A DNA stretch of 64,000 nucleotides, taken from Petrimonas sulfuriphila. GTDB taxonomy: Bacteria; Bacteroidota; Bacteroidia; Bacteroidales; Dysgonomonadaceae. Positions within the stretch are counted from its first letter, which is position 1; the number at the start of each line of letters is the position of its first letter. The stretch is taken from the NCBI RefSeq assembly GCF_051201015.1, contig NZ_JBPEHI010000006.1; one strand, written 5' to 3'. A program made the position numbers and the translations under genes. The notes under the pieces are model-generated. The model did no database searches. It was not told the origin of the DNA and saw only the letters and a program-made list of their open reading frames with translations. This document shows, one piece after another, positions 35,522 to 45,005 of this stretch.

Positions 35522-38353
35522 ATGAAAATTAGATTTTTAGTTATATTCTTTTCGATGATTTTTGTACATTGCGGTTATAATTTAGCAAGCATACAAAAAT
35601 ATACAGGCCTACGGAGGAGTTGGACAGACTCCGTACCTTCCCAGCCTAAAGAAGAGTACATGAAATTTATTGATGACCTTAAATCTCCGTTATGGACCAA
35701 ACACAATTGGTGCACCACTCTTCCTGCCCGTAACTATATAAACATAGAAAAAGGGGTTGCCATTCAAAAAAACTTTCCTGATTCAAAAGATTTGCTGGCT
35801 ACTGCGTATGACGACTTGGAAACATTCTTAAAAGCAGGAAATATTCCTGTTAATTGTAACCGTTTTGTTATAGAAACAGTTCATAGGCCGGATCTAGATA
35901 AAGAATCATTTATTATAGAGACGGATTCGTTCCGTTGTAAAATAAGTTCAGGAGATACAGAAGGCATACGTCGAGGAATATTTTATTTGGAAGACCAGAT
36001 GTTAAAAGCAAAAGGCCCTTTTTTGGAAATAGGGACTCTTAAAAAAGCACCGGATATACGGAGAAGAATTTCTCGCTGTGCCTTTGGCCCCATAAAAAGG
36101 CTTCCTCTGATGCGCGATGAATTGATGGATACCGTCAATTATTATCCCGATAATTACCTGAACAGATTAGCTCATGAAGGCGTAAACGGACTTTGGTTGA
36201 CAGTCGAGTTCAAGGATTTGGTCTCTTCTCCTTACACAATTGATGGAGGAAAAGATGCTGAAAAAAGATTGAAAAAATTGAGCAACGTAGTCAATTCTTG
36301 TTTGCGCTATGGTATCAGAACATATATATTCTGTATCGAACCCAGGCTGCATGTAATTGATGTTGAAAAATACCCCGTTTTTCGTGGGTCAAACGGTTCG
36401 TTTTTTTGTCCCAGTAGTCAAGATGCATACAACTATTTGTACGAAACGGTTAAAACAATTTTCACAAAAGTGCCTGACTTAGGGGGTATGATAAATATTT
36501 CGCATGGGGAAAGGGGAACCACCTGCCTAAGCAGTGTTCCGGCAACGTCACCTTATGAAGGGAAAATAGATTGTCCTCGCTGCAAAAATAAAAAACCCTG
36601 GGAAATATTATACGCATCTTTGCTCCCCATGGAAAAAGGGATGCACGATGTTTCCCCCGAGGCTGAACTAATTAGCTGGCTATATATGCCACAACCTCAA
36701 AATTATATCGGAGGAGATGATTTTTCTTTAGGCAGTTGGGTTTATGATATACCCTCCCATACTCCTCCAAACGTAATCCTTCAATTCAATTTTGAGTCGG
36801 GTGTGACCAAAAAGGTATTTGATAAGCTTCTAGTTGGAGGTGACTATTGGATATCTACTCCCGGCCCGAGTGACCGATTTGTAAAAATAGCAACCGTGGC
36901 AAAAGAAAAAAGGACTTCTACATCGGCTAAAATACAAACGGGTAATTCTCATGAAATGGCTACGGTACCTTATATTCCCGTACCCACATTGCTTTATCGA
37001 AAATTCGACTCAATGAAACAATTAGGTGTTACCCACACCATGTTGTCGTGGTATTTTGGAAGCTATCCGGGATTAATGAATAAAGGGGCAGGTCTACTCT
37101 CTGTGAATTCTTATGCGGATGTAAAAGATTTTTTGGAATCGTTGGCATCAATCTATTGGAAGAAAGAAGATATTCCTATAATAATTGAAGCATGGACATT
37201 GTTCGGAGAAGCATATTCTAATTATCCTTTAACAAACACATTTCAATACTACGGACCGATGCACGACGGCATAGTCTGGCCGTTGTATTTAATTCCTCAG
37301 GACAAATATCTCTCTCCCACCTGGTTACTGGGCTCAAGCTCTCAGGCGGACGTAAAAGTGTGGCCTCCAAGTGGTGACCGGATTGGAGAATGTTTAGGAT
37401 GGAATCTCACGTTGGGTGAGGTTGTCGTCTTATGTAAACAAATGGCTGATAAGTGGGAAGAAGGAATACAACTATTAAACGGTATCGAGAAGAAATATCA
37501 ATACGATAATGATCGAATGTTTGATTTTGTTTTGGCAAGAGCCATACAAATACACCTAAAAAGCAGTTATAATATTCTCCGGTTTTATTTGACGCGTGAA
37601 AAGATGTTTCGCACCACTCTCAATAAAGAAAAAATGGAAATGCTGGTAGAAATGGAGCATATAGTGCATGAAGAGATCAAACAGTCTGAAGAGATGATAT
37701 CTCTATGCCTCAAGGATTCCAGACTTGGGTATCATTCTGAAGCAGAGGGGTATAAATACTATCCGGAAAAATTAAAATGGAGAATTGAACAGCTTAACAG
37801 TGTTTTGATTAATGAGTTCCCTACAGTAAGGCAAAAGATAGCAAACAACGAGAAATTATTCCCTGAATATACGGGAGCTAAGCCTGAGGGATTATCCATG
37901 AACAGTGTTGCTAACAGTGGTGATATTTATGAAACTGCTCAAAAAATAAAAAACTGGTTATCGTTTGATAAAGAGAAAACAGGAAATAAAATACGATGGG
38001 CTTCCGCCTACGACGAAACTAATTTATACTTTATCATTTCAGATGAAATTGGAGTAACGGAAGGAAATATCCAAGTTGAAATTGAACCACGGAGGTTATG
38101 GCCTGTAAAATATTTCAACTACGCTATAGGAGAAAACAATGCAGGATATCAAACAAAAAAAATCGATAACAAAACACTAACTGTTATTGCTATTCCTTTC
38201 TCTGAGATAGGAAATGAAGCTGGACAAGATACTCCTATAAGAATAAATTTGCAGTATGGAAGTAATGTGTGGATACCCAAAAAACCATTACCCGCTCGTT
38301 TATTGTTAGGGAATGCCAATCCAAGGGACCTGGGGTGGGTATTATTTAAATAA
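35522..38353 (+). CDS. Family C: large exported glycosidase-like protein with C-terminal binding domain
   Basis: A 943-residue exported protein with an N-terminal hydrophobic signal (MKIRFLVIFFSMIFVHC; a lipoprotein cut at Cys17 is possible but the lipobox is poor). Residues about 60-190 look like the small alpha/beta domain that precedes the barrel in GH20/GH67-like enzymes (FRCKISSGDTEGIRRGIFYL). About 200-560 is a probable barrel with GMINISHGERGTTC and a Cys pair in DCPRCKN. About 640-740 is helical. The last 150 residues (WASAYDETNLYFIISDEIG) resemble a CBM9/DOMON-like binding domain. The helical and barrel parts are homologous to the protein at 47115-49490 (shared KDSRLGY/RDSRMGF and PYIPVPT/PYLPCPY segments). 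Catalytic residues not assigned. Confidence 0.65.
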   Translation: MKIRFLVIFFSMIFVHCGYNLASIQKYTGLRRSWTDSVPSQPKEEYMKFIDDLKSPLWTKHNWCTTLPARNYINIEKGVAIQKNFPDSKDLLATAYDDLETFLKAGNIPVNCNRFVIETVHRPDLDKESFIIETDSFRCKISSGDTEGIRRGIFYLEDQMLKAKGPFLEIGTLKKAPDIRRRISRCAFGPIKRLPLMRDELMDTVNYYPDNYLNRLAHEGVNGLWLTVEFKDLVSSPYTIDGGKDAEKRLKKLSNVVNSCLRYGIRTYIFCIEPRLHVIDVEKYPVFRGSNGSFFCPSSQDAYNYLYETVKTIFTKVPDLGGMINISHGERGTTCLSSVPATSPYEGKIDCPRCKNKKPWEILYASLLPMEKGMHDVSPEAELISWLYMPQPQNYIGGDDFSLGSWVYDIPSHTPPNVILQFNFESGVTKKVFDKLLVGGDYWISTPGPSDRFVKIATVAKEKRTSTSAKIQTGNSHEMATVPYIPVPTLLYRKFDSMKQLGVTHTMLSWYFGSYPGLMNKGAGLLSVNSYADVKDFLESLASIYWKKEDIPIIIEAWTLFGEAYSNYPLTNTFQYYGPMHDGIVWPLYLIPQDKYLSPTWLLGSSSQADVKVWPPSGDRIGECLGWNLTLGEVVVLCKQMADKWEEGIQLLNGIEKKYQYDNDRMFDFVLARAIQIHLKSSYNILRFYLTREKMFRTTLNKEKMEMLVEMEHIVHEEIKQSEEMISLCLKDSRLGYHSEAEGYKYYPEKLKWRIEQLNSVLINEFPTVRQKIANNEKLFPEYTGAKPEGLSMNSVANSGDIYETAQKIKNWLSFDKEKTGNKIRWASAYDETNLYFIISDEIGVTEGNIQVEIEPRRLWPVKYFNYAIGENNAGYQTKKIDNKTLTVIAIPFSEIGNEAGQDTPIRINLQYGSNVWIPKKPLPARLLLGNANPRDLGWVLFK

Positions 38354-38386
38354 CACAGGCATATAACTGAACATAAGATTTATTGC

Positions 38387-40339
38387 ATGAAACATAAACC
38401 TAAATACTGTTTATTCTATGATAATCATACGATGAAGGCTATTCCCGATGTGGGAGAAAACTTCGATGTAGAGGCATTTACTGACAGGATCAAAGCTTGT
38501 GGAGTCGATTATCTCGTGTTTCATGCTCGTTGTAATCAAGGGCTTGCATATTACAATACCCGAATTGGGACAAGACACCCTTCCTTAAAATACGATCTTT
38601 TCGGCAAATTGTCAGAAGCTTGTCAACGAAAAGGGATTGCATTGGGAGCATACTTTAATGCGGGTATTAGTAGTGAGGAAGGATTACAGCATCGGGAGTG
38701 GACAACCTTGTATTTCGATGGCAGGTCGTTGCGTGAGCCACGTTTTACGCCGCATGTCCGTACCATGTGTTACAACTCGGGATATAGGGATCATCTGATT
38801 GAAATGGTAAAAGAGGTACTTTACCAATATCCCGTTGGGGGGCTGATGATTGATTGCTTAATCAATTATCCCTGTGTATGTCCTGTCTGTGTACAAGAGA
38901 TGAAGAAAAGAAATATGGATTGGTCGGATTTAAGCGCGGTCACTCGTTTTGCGGAAATTTCAGCAGTACGTTTAGCAAAAGATATTGCGGAGGAAGCGAT
39001 GAAAATAAACCCCGATTTACTTATTTCCAATAATTATCCGAGTTACGAAGAGTTATTGGGAATAAATACCTATTTCGATGTGGTGTCTTTACCGGCATCG
39101 GATAGCGGATACGAGTTTATGCCTGTGATGGCCCACTATTTAAGGACGCTGGGCGACTATCCGGTTTTGAATATGACGGGCCGGTTTTACGATTGGGGGG
39201 ATTTTGGAGGATTACGTCCCGGGGAAGCCATCAAGTCGGAGTTGCTTTACGGGTTGGCCAACGGGATGCGTCCCAATATCGGAGGCCATTTTCACCCCAG
39301 GGGGGATCTCGAGAATGCCGTCCTTGACAGGGTGGAAAGAATATACAGGGAACTCCAGACCATGGAACCCTGGTTCGACAACGCCAAGAACATAACTGAA
39401 ATAGCCATCGTCTATCCAAAGAAAATTGCAAACATACGGGGCGACAGACAACTCAAAAGCGCGGTGCGCATGTTGAGCGAATTGAAGCAGCAGTTCGATG
39501 TGGTGACGCTGGCATCGGACTGGAGCAAGTACAAGGTGCTGATCTTTCCCGACGACATTCTCTTTGACGAGGAAACGGCAAGACGCGTGAAGAAACACGT
39601 CAATGAAGGAAAGGCGGTCATTTCAACGGGGTTCTCCGGCCTTGATCCGGAGAAGAGACATTTTGTGCTCGAACAGGAATGGGGTATCAAATTTTTAGGA
39701 GAAAATCCGTTTGATCCGGCTTATTTTACCGTAGGGGAAAATTGTAATGAAGGGTTGCCGGACATGCCGCTCTCTTTATACTCCAACGGCATTGAAGTGG
39801 AAGCGTCCGGTAAAACAAGAACGGAGGCACGTCTTGTAAAACCATATCATAACCGGGATTGGGATGGGGAATATGCTTTCTATTATAATCCGCCAGACAA
39901 GGTGACGGAGAAGCCGGCGCTTACAATTAACGGGCAGGTGGCCCATTTCAGCCACCGTATATTCTCCGGGTATTACGATAAGGCATCCGTGGAGTTAAGA
40001 ACAGTCTTTTCCAACGTGCTCGACCGGTTTCTTGCCAAACCGTTAGTAAAGACAAAAAATTTACCGTCATTCTCCCGGGTTTTTGTCACGGAACAACCCA
40101 AAAGAAGAATGGTGCATTTGCTTTCTTATCTGCCCGAGATGAGGGGAAATACGCAAATGATCGAAGAACCCATTGAACTTGACAACATAACCCTATCCCT
40201 TCGCCACGATGATAGAAATTTCAAGAACATCTACCTGGCACCCGAAAAGGTGAGGCTGTCTTATACCCTTGAAGGTGATTATGTCCATATCAACGTACCT
40301 AAAAGCAAAGGATACTCTCTGCTGGTTATCGAAGAATAA
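38387..40339 (+). CDS. Family A: hypothetical glycosyl hydrolase 6-like protein without signal peptide
   Basis: A 650-residue protein. The first 330 residues form a probable (beta/alpha)8 barrel of the GHL6 type: VDYLVFHARCNQGLAYY, GALGAYFNAG-like text, GGLMIDCLINYPCVCPVC (a candidate acidic residue next to a Cys cluster) and the FYDWGDFGGLRPGEA segment. About 360-560 is a flavodoxin-like beta-galactosidase trimerisation-type domain (YKVLIFPDDILFDEETARRV), followed by a C-terminal beta domain. There is no signal peptide, unlike its paralogue at 45006-47021, so it is either cytosolic or once formed part of the upstream protein, whose stop lies in the same frame 11 codons before. Its 3' 1.2 kb is nearly identical to that paralogue. 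Confidence 0.7.
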   Translation: MKHKPKYCLFYDNHTMKAIPDVGENFDVEAFTDRIKACGVDYLVFHARCNQGLAYYNTRIGTRHPSLKYDLFGKLSEACQRKGIALGAYFNAGISSEEGLQHREWTTLYFDGRSLREPRFTPHVRTMCYNSGYRDHLIEMVKEVLYQYPVGGLMIDCLINYPCVCPVCVQEMKKRNMDWSDLSAVTRFAEISAVRLAKDIAEEAMKINPDLLISNNYPSYEELLGINTYFDVVSLPASDSGYEFMPVMAHYLRTLGDYPVLNMTGRFYDWGDFGGLRPGEAIKSELLYGLANGMRPNIGGHFHPRGDLENAVLDRVERIYRELQTMEPWFDNAKNITEIAIVYPKKIANIRGDRQLKSAVRMLSELKQQFDVVTLASDWSKYKVLIFPDDILFDEETARRVKKHVNEGKAVISTGFSGLDPEKRHFVLEQEWGIKFLGENPFDPAYFTVGENCNEGLPDMPLSLYSNGIEVEASGKTRTEARLVKPYHNRDWDGEYAFYYNPPDKVTEKPALTINGQVAHFSHRIFSGYYDKASVELRTVFSNVLDRFLAKPLVKTKNLPSFSRVFVTEQPKRRMVHLLSYLPEMRGNTQMIEEPIELDNITLSLRHDDRNFKNIYLAPEKVRLSYTLEGDYVHINVPKSKGYSLLVIEE

Positions 40340-40346
40340 ACAAATA
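39134..40346 (+). repeat. Near-identical 1213-base tract, copy 1
   Basis: Matches 45816-47028 at a constant offset of 6682 bases, with two differences that I found (39746 A versus T, giving Asn/Tyr; 40254 G versus A, giving Arg/Lys). The match starts abruptly inside the family A gene and ends seven bases past its stop codon. The flanks are clearly diverged. Confidence 0.95.
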
Positions 40347-40362
40347 ACAAACATATGCAGTT

Positions 40363-42624
40363 ATGAAAAAAATTATTATTCCATTATTTGTATTGATTAA
40401 CATCATTTTAATGTCATGTGTGCAAAAAAATGAAAGTGGCAACCTCGAAAATGACGTTGTAATCGAAAATGAACAATTTAAATTAGTTATCGGTAATAAT
40501 GCCGCTGCTAAGAGTTTGAAACTGAAGTCTACCGGCGAGGAGTGTTTGATGCAGGGAGAAAATATGGCAATTATCTCAGTGACTCAGGAAAGGCCGTACC
40601 ACAATGAAATAAAATTGGGTCACCCCAATAAGAAAACGACATACCAGGCCGATACTATTTATCGGGAGGGAGACAAACTCATTGTTGGATTTGAATTAAT
40701 TCCGTACAAAGCGGTTATTCAAGTCAAGGAAACACCTGATTATATAGGTTTCAGCCTTTACGATTTTATTACGGACGGCGTTTATCCCTCGTACCTTAAA
40801 ATAACTCCTCCTCCCGCTACTGAAGTATGTATTTTACAATTACCCATCCGTAACCGGGAGAATTTTGGAGAATGGCTAAATGTCAGTTGGGATAATAAGG
40901 CTGCTATTAATGTGTTAGCCACAGATGAATACGCCTATATCGATTTTGAGAAACGAAACGGGTATAAAATATTGAAGGCAAGTGCCATTAAGGATATAAA
41001 ATTTAAAGGCACCGGGGCTGCATTAATTGTTTCTGAATCCGATAAATTGCTGGATAATATTGCTCAGATAGAGAATGACTTTAATCTGCCCAAAGGCGTA
41101 GAAAGCCGTAGAAATGATTTTATCAATGCTTCATACTATTGGACGGCAAACATAAATCCAACGAATGTCGATCAACACATCAAATACGCCAAGATGGGTG
41201 GTTTCAGGTTGATGAATATCTATTACCCCAGTTTTGAAGGAGGAGGAGGATACGGTATCATTGGAAGTTATGAAATTGACAAGACGTTATATCCCAATGG
41301 AAAAGAAGATCTTCAGAAAATGTTGGATAAGATTAAAGCGGAAGGTATCATTCCGGGTGTTCATTTTCTTCATTCACATATCGGCAGAAAGAGCCAGTAC
41401 GTAACTCCCGTTCCCGATTACCGGCTAAATCTCGTAAAAACATTTAATCTGTCGGAAAACCTGGGAAGGGACGATACGACTGTGTATGTAGAACAAAATC
41501 CCGAAGGATCCGTCATGGCGGAGGGATGCCGGGTTTTGAAGGTAGGAACGGAACTTATTTCATATGAGAATTTTACTACTGTACCACCTTATAAATTTAC
41601 GGGATGCAAAAGGGCGATCGATAACACTACGGTGAACAGCCTTCCCAAGGGATACTCCATTGGTATACTGGATGTCAGTGAATTCGGCGCTACCAGTGTT
41701 TATATAAACCAGAAAACCAGCTTACAAGATGAAATTGCTGAAAAAATTGCGGCAATTTATGATGCCGGATTTCAATTTTTCTATTTTGACGGTTCAGAGG
41801 GGGTGGATCCTCCATTCGGTATCAACGTTGCTTTAGCGCAGTACAGGGTATTTAAACGGTTAAAACCCCAGCCTTTATTTGCAGAAGGGGCTGCTAAAAC
41901 ACATTTTAGCTGGCATATGTTGAGTGGAGGAAATGCTTTTGATGTTTTCAGGCCGGAAGTATTGAAGGAAGAAACAAAAAAATGGCCGGCAGAAGAAGCT
42001 CCCCGGATGAGACAGGATTTTACACGAATCAACTTCGGATGGTTGGGTTATTGGGTTCCAAGTGAGACAACCGTAGGAACACAACCGGATATGTTGGAAT
42101 ACGTTACCAGTGTGGCAGCGGCCTGGGATTGTCCGATTTCCATTCATTCTAATCTTGAGGCATTTGAAGCTCATCCAAGAACTCCGGACAACCTGGAAGT
42201 AGTGCGAAGATGGGAGGAAGTCAGAGCGAAGCATTGGCTCACGGAAGAGCAGAAAAATGAGCTAAAAAATACGGAACAAGAGCATCATCTATTACTGAAT
42301 GAACAAAATCAATTTGAGTTGGTGCCTTATGAGCAAATATCCGGCGCGGCGGGAAACAGCAGAGAAATCAGGGCTTTCATATTCCAGAGAAAGGGAGAGT
42401 ATTACGTTGTTTATTGGCACATATCCGGAAATAAGAAACTGGAATTACCAATAGACAATAATAATGTAAAACTATACGAGAACCTGGGACAGGAAATTAA
42501 CTTAATCCCCAGTCAAGAAAACCAGACAATAATCCCGGCCGACAGCCGTAGATACCTGAAAGTGAATGGAGTAACAAAAGAACAATTAATAGATTGTTTT
42601 GTCAAGGCTAAAATTCTCAATTAA
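40363..42624 (+). CDS. Family B: lipoprotein glycosidase-like protein
   Basis: A 753-residue lipoprotein (lipobox ILMSC, Cys19). Residues about 30-230 form a beta-sandwich-like domain (VVIENEQFKLVIGNNAAAKS). From about 245 on, a barrel-like part has KYAKMGGFRLMNIYYPSF, GIIPGVHFLHSHIGR, FQFFYFDGSEGVDPPFG, LFAEGAAKTHFSWHMLSGGN and INFGWLGYWVP. A beta insert of about 100 residues (about 365-450) interrupts it. The C-terminus is another beta domain (REIRAFIFQRKGEYYVVYWH). The layout suggests a glycoside hydrolase with acidic residues in FDGSEG as candidates. I do not recognise a CAZy family. It is a close paralogue of the next gene. Confidence 0.6.
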   Translation: MKKIIIPLFVLINIILMSCVQKNESGNLENDVVIENEQFKLVIGNNAAAKSLKLKSTGEECLMQGENMAIISVTQERPYHNEIKLGHPNKKTTYQADTIYREGDKLIVGFELIPYKAVIQVKETPDYIGFSLYDFITDGVYPSYLKITPPPATEVCILQLPIRNRENFGEWLNVSWDNKAAINVLATDEYAYIDFEKRNGYKILKASAIKDIKFKGTGAALIVSESDKLLDNIAQIENDFNLPKGVESRRNDFINASYYWTANINPTNVDQHIKYAKMGGFRLMNIYYPSFEGGGGYGIIGSYEIDKTLYPNGKEDLQKMLDKIKAEGIIPGVHFLHSHIGRKSQYVTPVPDYRLNLVKTFNLSENLGRDDTTVYVEQNPEGSVMAEGCRVLKVGTELISYENFTTVPPYKFTGCKRAIDNTTVNSLPKGYSIGILDVSEFGATSVYINQKTSLQDEIAEKIAAIYDAGFQFFYFDGSEGVDPPFGINVALAQYRVFKRLKPQPLFAEGAAKTHFSWHMLSGGNAFDVFRPEVLKEETKKWPAEEAPRMRQDFTRINFGWLGYWVPSETTVGTQPDMLEYVTSVAAAWDCPISIHSNLEAFEAHPRTPDNLEVVRRWEEVRAKHWLTEEQKNELKNTEQEHHLLLNEQNQFELVPYEQISGAAGNSREIRAFIFQRKGEYYVVYWHISGNKKLELPIDNNNVKLYENLGQEINLIPSQENQTIIPADSRRYLKVNGVTKEQLIDCFVKAKILN
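42273..42440 (+). repeat. High-identity 168-base tract, copy 1 (family B genes)
   Basis: Aligns with 44653-44820 at an offset of 2380 with only about a dozen differences, more similar than the surrounding parts of the two family B genes. It encodes the start of the C-terminal beta domain. Confidence 0.75.
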
Positions 42625-42745
42625 AAAACCTGTCGTAAAGTTAGATTTCTAGAGTGGTTTAAACAAAAAGAATTAACCCCTCAACAAATACATCTTTAGT
42701 AATTATTCAATTTCTTAAATAAGAATAATAAAACAAACGTCAAAC

Positions 42746-45001
42746 ATGAGATTTTCTATTGTCTTACTTATCATAGCCAGTGTTGCATTAAACATAGATG
42801 CAAGAACAAATGATAACAGGGATATCGTCATTGAAAACGATCAAATGAGATTTGTTATCGGGGAAGATGGAATTGCCAAAAGTCTACTGTATAAACCAAC
42901 CAATGAAGAATGTCTTTCGCAGCAATTAAACATGCCTGTTTTCTCTGTCACTCAGGAAAGGCCATTCCACAATGAAATAAAACTGGCTTATCCAACAAAC
43001 AAAATAACATTCAATGCTAAATCCGTTAAAAAAGAAGGGAACGAACTGATTGTTGATTTTGAACTGATTTTCTATAAGGCACGTATAAAATTAGATATAA
43101 CACCCAATTATATAAACTTCACGGTAAAGGATTTTTTTATAGAAGGCAATGATTATGGCATTGGTGTAAATAAAGGGATTTTACCTCCCGTTTATGAAAT
43201 GAATTTTATTCAATTGCCTGTGCGCGACCGAGAACACTTCGGAGAATGGCTCAATGTAAGCTGGGACAATAAAATAGCCATTAACGTACTCGCAACAAAT
43301 ATTCATGCGCGGATCAATTCAGAAAAGCGTGAAGGGTATCGCATAATGAAGGCGGCAGTTGAAAGGGACATTCAGCTATTAGAGGTTGGAGCCGCTTTGA
43401 TAGTCTGCAAAACAGGCGATTTACTAAACAATATCGCCCGGGTGGAGGAGGATTTTAATTTGCCAAAGGGCGTTGAAAGTCGCAGACACAAACTATACAA
43501 TGCATCTTATTATGCCGCTTCGGATATCACTCCCGACAACGTAGATGAACATATAAAATATGCAAAAATGGGAGGATTTCGCAGTATGAAAATTCCATAT
43601 AGCGCTATTGTAGAAAGTGGCCCATCATGGAGTAAAAAGGGAGATTATGACTGGAGAAAATCAATTTACCCAAATGAAAGGGAGGATTTGGAAAATTTAC
43701 TTAAAAAAATCAAGGGTAAAGGCATCTCACCCGGTTTACATTTTTTACATTCACATATAGGAAGAGACAGTAGGTATGTTACGCCTATACCCGATCATCG
43801 ATTGAATTTGCTTAAATATTTTACGCTGGCAAAACCACTGGGAACTAGCGACACAGAAATATTTGTGGAACAAAATCCAGTCAGTACTACATTAGCAGAT
43901 GGTATGCGCGTGCTAAAAATAGGAACCGAATTGGTTTCCTACGAGAGCTATACGACATCGTGGCCGTATAAATTTATCGGTTGTACAAGAGGAGTTGACA
44001 AAACAACCATAAATTCATTACCGGTTGGTACCATTTTTGGATTGCTTGATGTAAGTGAGTTCGGCACCCAAAGAAGTGTTTATATTGATCAGAGAACCAG
44101 CTTACAAGATGAAATTGCGGAAAAACTGGAAAACATATATAACGCCGGATTTGAGTTTTGCTACTTCGACGGTTCAGAAGGAGTTAACCCTCCATTTTGG
44201 TTTAATGTCCCTTATGCGCAGTGGAGAGTTTATAAGAGATTTGATCCTACACCCATTTATGCAGAAGGAGCGGCAAAGTCACATTTTAGCTGGCACATGC
44301 TAAGTGGAGGAAATGCGTTTGATGTTTTCAGGCCGGATGTTCTGAAGGAAGAAATAAAAAGATGGCCAGCTCAACAAGCAAGGCGGATGAAAGCCGATTT
44401 TTCAAGGGTTAATTTCGGGTGGCTGGGCTATTTTGTTCCTAATGAAAAATCAATTGGGACACAGCCTGATATGATTGAATTTGTAACTAGCGTAGCTGCT
44501 GCTTGGGATTGTCCTGTTTCATTAAACTCAAATTTGGAGGGATTTAAAAAACATGCCCGAACAGCCGATAACCTGGAAGTTTATAGGAGATGGGAAGAGG
44601 TAAGAAGTATTGATTGGCTCACCGAAGGACAAAAAACAATGCTTCAGGATATGGAACAAGAGCATCATCTATTACTGAATGAACAAAATCAATTTGAATT
44701 GGTGCCTTATGAACAAATCTCTGGCGTAGCAGGAGGCAGCAAAGAAATCAGGGCTTTCATATTCCAGAGAAAGGGAGAATATTACGTTGTTTATTGGCAC
44801 ATATCCGGAAATAAAAAACTTCAACTACAGTTAAAACCATCCGATATTACTTTATACAAGAGATTGGACGAGGAAGAGCCTGTTAATGACTCGAACGGTA
44901 ATATTCTTATTCCCCTAAATGACAGACGGTATATCCGAACGAATAAACTTACCAAAGAAGAAATACTAGCCGTGTTATCTAATGCTAAAATCATTGATTG
45001 A
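42746..45001 (+). CDS. Family B': secreted glycosidase-like protein, paralogue of the preceding gene
   Basis: A 751-residue protein with a cleavable signal peptide (MRFSIVLLIIASVALNIDA) in place of a lipobox. Domain order and motifs are those of the preceding protein: DIVIENDQMRFVIGEDGIAK, REHFGEWLNVSWDNK, FLHSHIGRDSRYVTP, FCYFDGSEGVNPPFW, AEGAAKSHFSWHMLSGGN. The proteins look well over half identical. The different export signal implies different location, surface versus periplasm (inference). The family A' gene starts four bases after its stop. Confidence 0.6.
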   Translation: MRFSIVLLIIASVALNIDARTNDNRDIVIENDQMRFVIGEDGIAKSLLYKPTNEECLSQQLNMPVFSVTQERPFHNEIKLAYPTNKITFNAKSVKKEGNELIVDFELIFYKARIKLDITPNYINFTVKDFFIEGNDYGIGVNKGILPPVYEMNFIQLPVRDREHFGEWLNVSWDNKIAINVLATNIHARINSEKREGYRIMKAAVERDIQLLEVGAALIVCKTGDLLNNIARVEEDFNLPKGVESRRHKLYNASYYAASDITPDNVDEHIKYAKMGGFRSMKIPYSAIVESGPSWSKKGDYDWRKSIYPNEREDLENLLKKIKGKGISPGLHFLHSHIGRDSRYVTPIPDHRLNLLKYFTLAKPLGTSDTEIFVEQNPVSTTLADGMRVLKIGTELVSYESYTTSWPYKFIGCTRGVDKTTINSLPVGTIFGLLDVSEFGTQRSVYIDQRTSLQDEIAEKLENIYNAGFEFCYFDGSEGVNPPFWFNVPYAQWRVYKRFDPTPIYAEGAAKSHFSWHMLSGGNAFDVFRPDVLKEEIKRWPAQQARRMKADFSRVNFGWLGYFVPNEKSIGTQPDMIEFVTSVAAAWDCPVSLNSNLEGFKKHARTADNLEVYRRWEEVRSIDWLTEGQKTMLQDMEQEHHLLLNEQNQFELVPYEQISGVAGGSKEIRAFIFQRKGEYYVVYWHISGNKKLQLQLKPSDITLYKRLDEEEPVNDSNGNILIPLNDRRYIRTNKLTKEEILAVLSNAKIID
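44653..44820 (+). repeat. High-identity 168-base tract, copy 2 (family B genes)
   Basis: Partner of 42273-42440; see there. Confidence 0.75.
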
Positions 45002-45005
45002 AAAA

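Noticed and set aside
39212..39598. Antisense frame of 128 codons, repeated identically at 45894-46280
   Set aside because: The repetition arises only because it lies in the duplicated 1.2-kb tract of the family A genes; it is a shadow frame, not a conserved gene.
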